Shown here piece after piece: positions 1 through 6,077 of a DNA stretch of 18,618 nt. A model generated the notes under the pieces. That model was given only the letters and a program-made list of their open reading frames with translations. It was not told the origin of the DNA and did not search any database. The stretch spans positions 767-19,384 of the forward strand of contig DGWH01000071.1 of assembly GCA_002395225.1 (NCBI GenBank), read 5' to 3'. Within the stretch, counting starts at the first letter, position 1. Every line of letters starts with the position of its first letter. Made by a program: the position numbers and the translations under genes. The DNA is from Christensenella sp. UBA4263 (GTDB taxonomy: Bacteria > Bacillota > Clostridia > Christensenellales > Aristaeellaceae).

Positions 1-461
1 CGGGCAAGATTGAACCGCAGGCGCTCGGCCCGGCCGGCATTGCGTTCGCAGGCAGTAATCAGAGCCCCGTTGCCCGTCAGCGCCGCCATCTCCGTCGTCT
101 TCCCGCCGGGCGCCGCTGCCATATCCAGAATGTTTTCCCCGGAGAGGGGATTCAGCAAAAGCGGCGGAATCATGGAGGAGAGGCTCTGCAGATAAATGCC
201 CCCCGATTCATACACCGACAGTGCCTGGACCCGTTCTTCCATTCCTGCATCGAGAAGAAGGGCGTTGCTGTACCAGGAAACCCGTTCAAAGCGGATGCCC
301 GCCTGTGTCAGCATATCCTCTGCCTGCCGGGAATCCGCGCGGAGCGGGTTCACCCGAAGACTGGTCCTGCGCCGGCAGGCATAGCCGGACCTGATTCTCT
401 CAAGCTCCTCCGGGCCGTACTGACCCTCAAGCTGCTCCATCAGAAAGTTGAATCGTTCCAT
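1..461 (-). CDS. RsmF/NSUN-type 16S rRNA (cytosine-C5) methyltransferase, N-terminal part
   Basis: This gene reads leftward and is cut by the window edge, leaving 153 codons. It encodes the N-terminal part of a NOL1/NOP2/Sun-family RNA methyltransferase, which uses S-adenosylmethionine to make 5-methylcytosine in RNA, usually 16S rRNA. Residues about 90-99 (YLQSLSSMIP) match the conserved Y-x-Q-x-x-S-S-M segment. Residues about 112-122 (LDMAAAPGGKT) are the SAM-binding motif I typical of the family. The two catalytic cysteines would lie beyond the edge. The start at 461 is preceded by an AAGGGG-like ribosome binding site. The motif resembles RsmF/YebU more than RsmB, but the specificity-giving C-terminal PUA-like part is not visible. 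It is divergent from the phosphonate-type transporter and probably functionally unrelated to it. Family is certain; exact target is inferred. Confidence 0.9.
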   Translation of the reverse strand, partial: MERFNFLMEQLEGQYGPEELERIRSGYACRRRTSLRVNPLRADSRQAEDMLTQAGIRFERVSWYSNALLLDAGMEERVQALSVYESGGIYLQSLSSMIPPLLLNPLSGENILDMAAAPGGKTTEMAALTGNGALITACERNAGRAERLRFNLA

Positions 462-496
462 TTTCTGTCCCCTTTCTCTCTGCGTCTCTGTCTGCT

Positions 497-526
497 ATTG
501 TACCATTCCGTTTCCCCCGAGCGCAA
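497..526 (-). promoter_or_regulatory. Candidate sigma-A promoter of the RNA methyltransferase gene
   Basis: On the minus strand a TACAAT -10 hexamer (497-502) lies 18 bases from a TTGCGC -35 hexamer (521-526). Transcription would begin near 490, giving a leader of about 30 bases that holds the AAGGGG ribosome binding site. The -35 matches four of six consensus bases, so this is a reasonable but unproven promoter. Confidence 0.5.
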
Positions 527-687
527 TTGGAAACAAGCGGCGTCATCCCAGTCCGGCAGCGTCAGCATTGTTCGGATTTCTTCCCATGTTTTGTGTATTC
601 TGCTACTTTTCATAGCAGTATTTATGTCATTGTCACTCAAAGTCGAACTTTATCCTTTTTTTCCTTTTCTTTTTTCGGCACTTTTGA

Positions 688-693
688 TATACT
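688..693 (+). promoter_or_regulatory. Possible -10 element upstream of phnD
   Basis: TATACT at 688-693 is the best -10-like hexamer upstream of the binding-protein gene. A good -35 at the usual distance is missing, because the region 650-680 is a T-rich tract. A TTGTCA at 630-635 is a good -35 by itself but has only TATCCT after a short 15-base spacer. The 462-745 intergenic stretch otherwise holds a 5-bp hairpin at 601-617, a small palindrome AAAGT-CGA-ACTTT at 639-651, and the phnD ribosome binding site AAGGAGGAGG. I see no clear tandem Pho-box. Confidence 0.3.
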
Positions 694-745
694 TTTCAGT
701 GTCCGAAAAAAAACAACGTTTACTTTTTAAGGAGGAGGAACTTCC

Positions 746-1786
746 ATGAAGAAACTGCTTGCTTTCGTTCTGGTTTCCATTCTTTGCCTGGGTGTTGTTG
801 GCGCGCTTGCCGACAATATCGCCATTGACAAACTTGAGTTCCAGTTTGTTCCGTCCAAGGATGCGGATGTCATCATCACCGGTACCAAGAATCTGCCGGA
901 CCTGGTAAAAGCCGAAATGGCCAATCAGGGCTATGACATCGGTGAGGTTGTTATCACCGTCGGCACCAACTACAATGCCACCGGCGAGTCCCTTGCTGCC
1001 GGCTCCATCGATCTCGGCTGGCTTCCGGGCGGCACCTATGCCCTGTACAGCGAAGAGGTTGACGTCATTCTGACCGCTACCCGCAATGGCCTTTCCAACG
1101 ACAGCGAAGTGCCTGCTGACTGGAACGGCGAAGCCAACAAGACCCTCAAGAACGGTCCTCAGGTTACCTTCTATCGTTCCCTGATCTATGCCACCCCCTC
1201 TGCCTACGGCAAGAAGCTGGCCGCCAAGGTCAATGCCGGCGAAATGCTGACCTGGGAAGAGCTCGACGCTGCCAACTGGGCAGTTCTGGGCACCTCCTCC
1301 TCTGCCGGATACATCTATCCGACCCTCTGGCTCTTTGACAACTATGGAAAGAAGATCACCGATCTCTCCCATGTCACCCAGCTCTCCGGCTACGGCGAGG
1401 CCTTTGCACAGGCTGCTGCGGAAGCCGTGGACATCATCGTCTGCTACGCCGACGGCCGCAACGATTATGAGGCTGCCTGGACCATCCCGACCAACGAAGC
1501 TGATCCGACCGGCAAGGCCGGCATGGGCCGTACCGATTCCATCTGGAACGAGCTCAATGTTATCGGCGTCACCAAGGGAATTTACAATGATACCGTTGCC
1601 ATCACAAAGGCAAAGCCGGAAGTGTACAACCCCGAGTTTATCGAGGCCATGCAGAACTGCCTGATCAACATCATCAATACCGATGAGGGAAAGGCCATCT
1701 TCGATGTCTACAGCCACACCGGCTATGCAAAGGCTACCGATGCTGATTATGACGGCGCACGCGCTGCTCAGGAAATCGTCAAGTAA
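746..1786 (+). CDS. phnD: PhnD-like substrate-binding protein of a phosphonate/phosphate-ester ABC importer
   Basis: This 346-residue protein is the extracytoplasmic binding component of the transporter encoded immediately downstream. Residues 1-22 form a signal peptide: two lysines, then a hydrophobic core ending ALA-DN, a normal signal peptidase I site. The mature part has PhnD-family features, including the segment with GSIDLGWLPGGTYALY (about 91-106), where the family detects the ligand-dependent hinge, and GTSSSAGYIYPTLWL (about 179-193), which matches the S-x-S-G phosphoryl-binding loop of PhnD/PtxB-type proteins. The start is set by a strong AAGGAGGAGG site ending eight bases upstream. 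Unlike most Gram-positive binding proteins there is no lipobox cysteine. The Cys at residue 14 is not in a lipobox context, so membrane attachment is unclear. The ligand could be a phosphonate, phosphite, phosphate or a phosphorylated metabolite; sequence alone does not decide. Confidence 0.88.
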   Translation: MKKLLAFVLVSILCLGVVGALADNIAIDKLEFQFVPSKDADVIITGTKNLPDLVKAEMANQGYDIGEVVITVGTNYNATGESLAAGSIDLGWLPGGTYALYSEEVDVILTATRNGLSNDSEVPADWNGEANKTLKNGPQVTFYRSLIYATPSAYGKKLAAKVNAGEMLTWEELDAANWAVLGTSSSAGYIYPTLWLFDNYGKKITDLSHVTQLSGYGEAFAQAAAEAVDIIVCYADGRNDYEAAWTIPTNEADPTGKAGMGRTDSIWNELNVIGVTKGIYNDTVAITKAKPEVYNPEFIEAMQNCLINIINTDEGKAIFDVYSHTGYAKATDADYDGARAAQEIVK

Positions 1787-1811
1787 TCGGTTTACCAAGC
1801 TTTGATAACCA

Positions 1812-1840
1812 AAGCGGCTTCCCAGGGAAGCCGCTTTTTT
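1812..1840 (+). terminator. Strong hairpin plus T-run between phnD and phnC (attenuating terminator)
   Basis: AAGCGGCTTCCC (1812-1823) pairs perfectly with GGGAAGCCGCTT (1825-1836), leaving a minimal loop, and the run of T continues to 1840. This has the form of an intrinsic terminator. Because phnC, phnE1 and phnE2 follow in the same direction with no clear new promoter, it probably stops most transcripts after the binding protein, lets a fraction read through, and may protect the phnD mRNA 3' end. Confidence 0.85.
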
Positions 1841-1889
1841 CAAAATTACCGCCTGCTCCCCCAATCTAGAAAAGAAGGATGTGACTCAC

Positions 1890-2651
1890 TTGATCGAGTT
1901 TAAACATGTTTCCAAGACGTATCCGAACGGAACGAAGGGACTCATTGATGTTAATCTCAAGATCCAGCAGGGCGAATTTGTCGGCATCATCGGACTTTCC
2001 GGTGCCGGAAAATCCACACTGATCCGTACCATCAACCGCATGATTGATATTACCGACGGACAGCTGATCGTGGATGATACGGATGTCAGCAAGCTTTCCG
2101 GCGCCTCTCTTCGGAAGTTCCGCAGAAAGATCGGCATGATCTTCCAGTCCTTCAATCTGGTCACCCGCACCACGGCCATCAAGAACGTCCTCACCTCAAA
2201 CGTTCCGGACATGCCGTTTTTCAAGGTTCTGTTCGGCCTTTTCTCAAAAGAACAGAAACTGAAAGCCCTGGATGCGCTGGATAAAGTCGGCATTCTGGAC
2301 AAGGCCTATACCCGCTGCGACCAGCTCTCCGGCGGACAGCAGCAGCGCGTTGCCCTGGCCCGGACCCTTAACCAGAACCCCACCATCATCCTGGCCGATG
2401 AACCCGTTGCCGCACTGGATCCGGTGACGGCGCATCAGGTCATGAGCGACTTCAAGCGAATCAACACCGAGATGAACATCTCAATCCTGATCAACATTCA
2501 CCATGTCGACCTGGCCCTGTCGTATGCGGACCGGATCATCGGCATCCGTGCCGGCGAAATCGTCTATGACGGTCCCACCTCCAAGGTGACGCAGGAAGTG
2601 CTTGACAGCATCTACAACGGATCCGCCGTCCCGCAGGCAGGCGGCAATTAA
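1890..2651 (+). CDS. phnC: PhnC-type ABC transporter ATPase
   Basis: This cytoplasmic ATPase, 253 residues, powers the importer. Numbering from the TTG start, Walker A (GLSGAGKST) is at 35-43, the Q-loop (FQSFNL) near 85-90, the ABC signature (LSGGQ) at about 146-150, Walker B (IILADE) near 166-171 with the D-loop ALDP after it, and the switch histidine near 204-205. The N-terminus MIEFKHVSKTYPNG is typical of PhnC. A GTG at 1881 in the same frame could be read as a start, but it lies inside the Shine-Dalgarno stretch: AAGGATGTGA (1875-1884) matches AAGGAGGTGA with one mismatch. The TTG at 1890 is five bases after it and gives the usual PhnC N-terminus, so I chose TTG. It is followed 14 bases later by phnE1. 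Function as a PhnC-family ATPase is secure; substrate is not. Confidence 0.93.
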   Translation: MIEFKHVSKTYPNGTKGLIDVNLKIQQGEFVGIIGLSGAGKSTLIRTINRMIDITDGQLIVDDTDVSKLSGASLRKFRRKIGMIFQSFNLVTRTTAIKNVLTSNVPDMPFFKVLFGLFSKEQKLKALDALDKVGILDKAYTRCDQLSGGQQQRVALARTLNQNPTIILADEPVAALDPVTAHQVMSDFKRINTEMNISILINIHHVDLALSYADRIIGIRAGEIVYDGPTSKVTQEVLDSIYNGSAVPQAGGN

Positions 2652-2665
2652 AGGAGGGAGTCGGG

Positions 2666-3511
2666 ATGAAAAACAGTTCATCGGTTTCCCTCTCCCTGTT
2701 CGACCGCATCTTTAAACCGGAACAGATTACCCTTGAAAACGGCCATACCGTGCTGCGTCCCCGGTCAAGAACACCGCTGATTATCATCTGCATCGTTCTT
2801 GTTCTGTATTTCAGCATCATCATGACCGGTTTCAATCCCGCGATCATTCTGAAGCGCGGCGGACAGCTGACCAAAATTCTCGGACAGATTTTTCAGCCGG
2901 ACCCCAGTTACTTCTCCAAAGTCTGGTCCCCGCTGTTTGAAACCATCAAAATGAGCATCATGGGCTCCTTTATCGGCTGCCTGCTGGCCCTGCCCTATGC
3001 CGTTGCGGTCTCGGCCAACATCAACCGCAACAAGGTGCTCCTGAGCATCCTTCGCGTCATTCTGAACATCGTCCGCACGCTGCCCACCCTGGTCATCGCC
3101 TCCATCTGTGCCCTGGTTTTCGGTCTGGGCACTTTCGCCGGCACCATGGCCATTATCATTTTCACCTTCGGCGTGGTCACCAAAATGCTGTATGAATCCA
3201 TTGAAACCGTGGATATGCGCGCCTTTGAAGCGCTGGAGGCCTCCGGCGCAGGCAAGTTCCAGGCATTCTGGTCCGCCGTTTTTCCCCAGATTCTCCCCAC
3301 CTATCTCTCTCATTGTCTCTACAGTTTTGAGATGAATATTCGTGCCGCCTCCATTCTGGGATACGTGGGCGCCGGCGGTCTTGGTATCCTCATTGATGAG
3401 CGGATCGGATGGCGTGATTACAATGGTCTCGGCACCGTTCTTCTGTCCCTTTTTGTCACCGTTTTCATCATTGAAAATATCAGCCGCTTCCTGCGCAGCA
3501 AGCTGAGCTAA
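2666..3511 (+). CDS. phnE: PhnE-type ABC transporter permease, first subunit
   Basis: This 281-residue integral membrane protein is the first of two PhnE-like permeases. The cytoplasmic N-terminus runs to about residue 36, followed by a membrane segment at about 37-54 and further segments clustered between about 90 and 270. The ATPase-contacting EAA loop is clear at about 188-211 (EALEASGAGKFQAFWSAVFPQ). The segment YVGAGGLGI is the typical PhnE signature after it. The ribosome binding site AAGGAGGG precedes the ATG. The gene lies between phnC and phnE2 with gaps of 14 and 12 bases, so the three are surely co-transcribed. Two unequal permeases imply a heterodimeric channel, as in several Bacillota phn-type systems. 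About 60 residues of N-terminal extension relative to phnE2 are hydrophilic and unexplained. Confidence 0.92.
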   Translation: MKNSSSVSLSLFDRIFKPEQITLENGHTVLRPRSRTPLIIICIVLVLYFSIIMTGFNPAIILKRGGQLTKILGQIFQPDPSYFSKVWSPLFETIKMSIMGSFIGCLLALPYAVAVSANINRNKVLLSILRVILNIVRTLPTLVIASICALVFGLGTFAGTMAIIIFTFGVVTKMLYESIETVDMRAFEALEASGAGKFQAFWSAVFPQILPTYLSHCLYSFEMNIRAASILGYVGAGGLGILIDERIGWRDYNGLGTVLLSLFVTVFIIENISRFLRSKLS

Positions 3512-3523
3512 GGAGGAGGAGTT

Positions 3524-4342
3524 ATGCAGTATAAACCCACTGTCATTGAAAAGTATGAAGCGCGGCCAAGAGTCTGGTGGCTGTATACCCTGATCGTCAT
3601 CATTCTCGCCATTCTCCTTGGCTGGTCCGGTTCAAGCGTTGAATTCCGCGGCGTCACCGCCAAAGGATCCGAGGTTGCCTCCGGCATCTTTTTCGGCCTG
3701 GTCCGTCCCGATTTCAGCATGCTCTTTTCCACTGCAAAGGAAGGCGTTCCCTATCTGCTGCTTGAAACGGTCTGTATTGCCATTCTGGGAACCATTATCG
3801 GCGGCATTCTCGCCCTGCCCTTTGCCTTCCTGGCCAGTTACAAGCTGATGCCAAAACCCGTGGCCTTTGTGGCCAACGCGCTGATTCTCCTCATCCGGAC
3901 CTTTCCCTCCATCGTCTGGGCACTGGTCTGGATCCGCGTCACCGGCCCCGGCGCGTTCTGCGGTGTCGTCACCCAGAGTATCTGTTCCATCGGCATGATT
4001 TCCAAGATGTACATTACCGCCATTGAAGATCTGGATGTCTCCATTCTGGAATCCCTGGATGCCTCAGGCTGCACCAGCTTCCAGAAGATCCGCTACGGCA
4101 TCATCCCGCAGCTCATCCCGAACTTCATTTCCACCATCATCTATCGTTTCGATATCAATATCAAGGACGCCACCACGCTGGGTATCGTCGGTGCCGGCGG
4201 CATCGGCGCCGCGCTGATCCAGTGCATCAACTCACGGCGCTGGACCATGGTCGGTTCCTTCATTCTGGCCATGATCATCCTGATGCTGATCATCGAATTC
4301 TTCTCCACCCGTATCCGCAGCAAACTGGCCAGAGGTCAGTAA
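3524..4342 (+). CDS. phnE: PhnE-type ABC transporter permease, second subunit
   Basis: This 272-residue permease is the partner of the preceding PhnE. The first membrane segment is at about 18-35, with others from about residue 77 on. The EAA loop is at about 176-199 (ESLDASGCTSFQKIRYGIIPQ), and GIVGAGGIGAALI is the family signature downstream of it. It has its own AAGGAGGAGG ribosome binding site. It ends with a short hydrophilic tail and is followed six bases later by an intrinsic hairpin. The EAA loop differs enough from that of the first permease that the two are not a recent tandem duplication. Assignment to the PhnE family is secure; the compound transported is not. Confidence 0.92.
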   Translation: MQYKPTVIEKYEARPRVWWLYTLIVIILAILLGWSGSSVEFRGVTAKGSEVASGIFFGLVRPDFSMLFSTAKEGVPYLLLETVCIAILGTIIGGILALPFAFLASYKLMPKPVAFVANALILLIRTFPSIVWALVWIRVTGPGAFCGVVTQSICSIGMISKMYITAIEDLDVSILESLDASGCTSFQKIRYGIIPQLIPNFISTIIYRFDINIKDATTLGIVGAGGIGAALIQCINSRRWTMVGSFILAMIILMLIIEFFSTRIRSKLARGQ

Positions 4343-4347
4343 CAGAG

Positions 4348-4371
4348 CAGGCCGGTTTCCCGGCCTGTTTT
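4348..4371 (+). terminator. Short intrinsic terminator-like hairpin after the permeases
   Basis: CAGGCCGG (4348-4355) pairs with CCGGCCTG (4360-4367) around a four-base loop, followed by TTTT. The eight-pair GC-rich stem with a short T-run should give partial termination. The nucleotidase gene starts only 20 bases later in the same direction with no room for a full promoter. It is therefore best read as an intra-operon attenuator that lowers nucleotidase expression. Confidence 0.6.
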
Positions 4372-4390
4372 CTCCATGAAAGGACCCTTC

Positions 4391-5950
4391 ATGCAAAAAT
4401 CATTTCACATCCGTTATACCTCTGACATGCACGGTTACTTTTCACCCACCAGTTATGCCGATACCCAGGAACGTGAAATCGGCCTTCTGCGCCTGATGAA
4501 CGAATATCCGCATGATGGCAATACCCTGCTGATTGACGGCGGGGATACCCTTCAGGGGTCTCCGTTTACCAATTATTATGAGCGGATTGCCCCGGAATCC
4601 AAACTCTTCCAGCTTTCGGATAATTCGTATGGCTCCCATCCCGCCGCCGCCATGATGAATCTGGCAGGGTACCAGTACATCACCCTGGGCAATCATGATT
4701 TCAACTACGGCCTTGAAGAGCTGGCCACCTATCTCCGCCAGATCAGTGCCACCTGCCTGCTGGCCAACGTCCGAGACAAGGCGGGACAGCTTCCGCTCAG
4801 GCGGTATGCCATCCATACCCTTGAAAACGGTCTTCGCATCGGTCTGGCCGGCGTCACCAGCCATCATATCCGCATCTGGGAAAAACCAGAAACCGTCGAA
4901 CAGCTGGAAATTGAGGACGCCTTTACCTCTGCCAGAGAGGTCTATGAAGAGCTTCGGGATCAGTGTGATTTTTCCATCCTGATCTACCACGGCGGGTATG
5001 AATGCGATCTCAGTACCCGGCGCGTCCTGTCCACGGATACGGAAAATCAGGCCTGCCGGATCTGCGATGAGATCGGCTATGACCTTGTCCTGACCGGACA
5101 TCAGCACATCGCACAGCCCGGAATGACCTATGGTCTTTCCTATACGGTTCAGCCGCCGCAGCATGCCACCCACGCCTGTGCCATTGACATCACCCTTGAG
5201 GATGGCCGGAAAACGTTCTCAAGCGAACTGCTTCCCGCCTCCGCTCCGCCCAACCGGAAAGGCATGCTGATTCTCTCCCCCCTGGAGCGAAAAGTACAGT
5301 CCTGGCTGGATACCCCGGCCGGCTTTCTGGATCAGGCCCTTCCCTGCGTCCCGCATCTTGAGGCAGCCCTGCACGGTTCCCTCGTGGCCAATTTCATCAA
5401 CACCGTTCAGCTGGACTGTACCGGCGCACAGATTTCCACATGCGCCCTGCCCAATGAATACAAAGGCTTTTCGGCAACACCCACTATCCGCGACATCGTC
5501 TCCACCTATATCTATTCCAATACCCTTGTCGTCCTCTCTATCTCCGCCGCAGACCTCAAGAAATACATCGAACATACCGCGGAGTATTTCGAGCTTCTTC
5601 CGGATGGAACGATCGGGCTTTCCGAACGGTATATGCGGCCGAAAGTGCAACACTACAACTACGACTATTTTGCCGGTCTCGACTACACGATTGATGTCCG
5701 CCAGCCGGTAGGTGACCGGGTAACCCGCATGGAAATGGACGGACGCCCCCTCACTCCGGATGAGCGCGTGACGCTGTGTATCAACAGCTATCGCTTCAGC
5801 GGCGCCTCCGACTACAACATGCTCCCCGGCCAGCCGGTTGTCCGGGCCGTTCTGACCGATGTATGCGATGCCATTATTGCCTATATTCTGGAGCGCGACG
5901 AGGTGCATATTGAGACACACTGCTGGTCCCGAATTCTGCCGGATACCTGA
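4391..5950 (+). CDS. Cytoplasmic 5'-nucleotidase / metallophosphoesterase (UshA family)
   Basis: This 519-residue enzyme belongs to the 5'-nucleotidase / 2',3'-cyclic-nucleotide phosphodiesterase family, which removes phosphate from nucleotides or related esters with two metal ions. All metal ligands are visible: Asp12 and His14 (SDMHG), Asp52 (DGGDTLQG), Asn101-His102 (LGNHDFNYG), His200 (IYHGG), and His237 and His239 (TGHQH). The C-terminal half (about 340-519) is the substrate-binding 5'-nucleotidase domain, with NEYKGFSATPTIRDIV and a later INSYRFSG segment. No signal peptide is present, unlike secreted UshA/YfkN proteins, so it should act inside the cell. An upstream ATG at 4376 lacks a ribosome binding site; the ATG at 4391 has GAAAGGA six bases upstream and is preferred. 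Position after the phn-type importer suggests it handles the imported phosphorylated compound, which is an inference. Confidence 0.9.
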   Translation: MQKSFHIRYTSDMHGYFSPTSYADTQEREIGLLRLMNEYPHDGNTLLIDGGDTLQGSPFTNYYERIAPESKLFQLSDNSYGSHPAAAMMNLAGYQYITLGNHDFNYGLEELATYLRQISATCLLANVRDKAGQLPLRRYAIHTLENGLRIGLAGVTSHHIRIWEKPETVEQLEIEDAFTSAREVYEELRDQCDFSILIYHGGYECDLSTRRVLSTDTENQACRICDEIGYDLVLTGHQHIAQPGMTYGLSYTVQPPQHATHACAIDITLEDGRKTFSSELLPASAPPNRKGMLILSPLERKVQSWLDTPAGFLDQALPCVPHLEAALHGSLVANFINTVQLDCTGAQISTCALPNEYKGFSATPTIRDIVSTYIYSNTLVVLSISAADLKKYIEHTAEYFELLPDGTIGLSERYMRPKVQHYNYDYFAGLDYTIDVRQPVGDRVTRMEMDGRPLTPDERVTLCINSYRFSGASDYNMLPGQPVVRAVLTDVCDAIIAYILERDEVHIETHCWSRILPDT

Positions 5951-5965
5951 CCGGTAAGACAAAAA

Positions 5966-5980
5966 AGCCGGAAACCGGCT
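5966..5980. other. Small GC hairpin downstream of the nucleotidase gene
   Basis: AGCCGG (5966-5971) pairs with CCGGCT (5975-5980) around AAA, with six A residues on its left side. Read leftward it looks like a small terminator; read rightward it lacks a T-run. Transcription from the left more likely ends at the larger hairpin at 5998-6036. Confidence 0.4.
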
Positions 5981-5997
5981 GAAAATGTACATCGGAT

Positions 5998-6041
5998 CTG
6001 CCCATATGAGCTTTTTTCAAAAGCTCATATGGGCAGATTTT
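5998..6041 (+). terminator. 18-bp perfect hairpin, probable terminator of the importer/nucleotidase operon
   Basis: CTGCCCATATGAGCTTTT (5998-6015) pairs perfectly with the arm at 6019-6036 around a three-base loop, and ATTTTT follows. This is the strongest inverted repeat in the window. It fits an intrinsic terminator for the upstream operon. Its right arm lies exactly where the -35 of the next promoter would be, so it may also act as a protein-binding palindrome. Confidence 0.75.
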
Positions 6042-6050
6042 TGATATAAT
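6042..6050 (+). promoter_or_regulatory. Extended -10 promoter of the MATE fusion gene
   Basis: TGA-TATAAT at 6042-6050 is a perfect extended -10 element (TGnTATAAT), which does not require a -35. The -35 region is taken up by the right arm of the 18-bp hairpin and has no TTGACA-like hexamer. Transcription would start near 6057, about 20 bases before the ATG. Confidence 0.65.
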
Positions 6051-6077
6051 GTCGGAAGTATCGATAAAGGGAGAAGC

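Noticed and set aside
639..660. AAAGT-CGA-ACTTT followed by a T-run as a terminator
   Set aside because: Only five AT-rich pairs, and no plus-strand gene lies upstream to terminate.
650..1864. Long minus-strand open frame (404 codons) antisense to phnD
   Set aside because: It lies opposite a clear PhnD gene, runs through the terminator, has no ribosome binding site and its protein is low-complexity Gly/Asp/Val as expected from antisense of a GC-rich gene.
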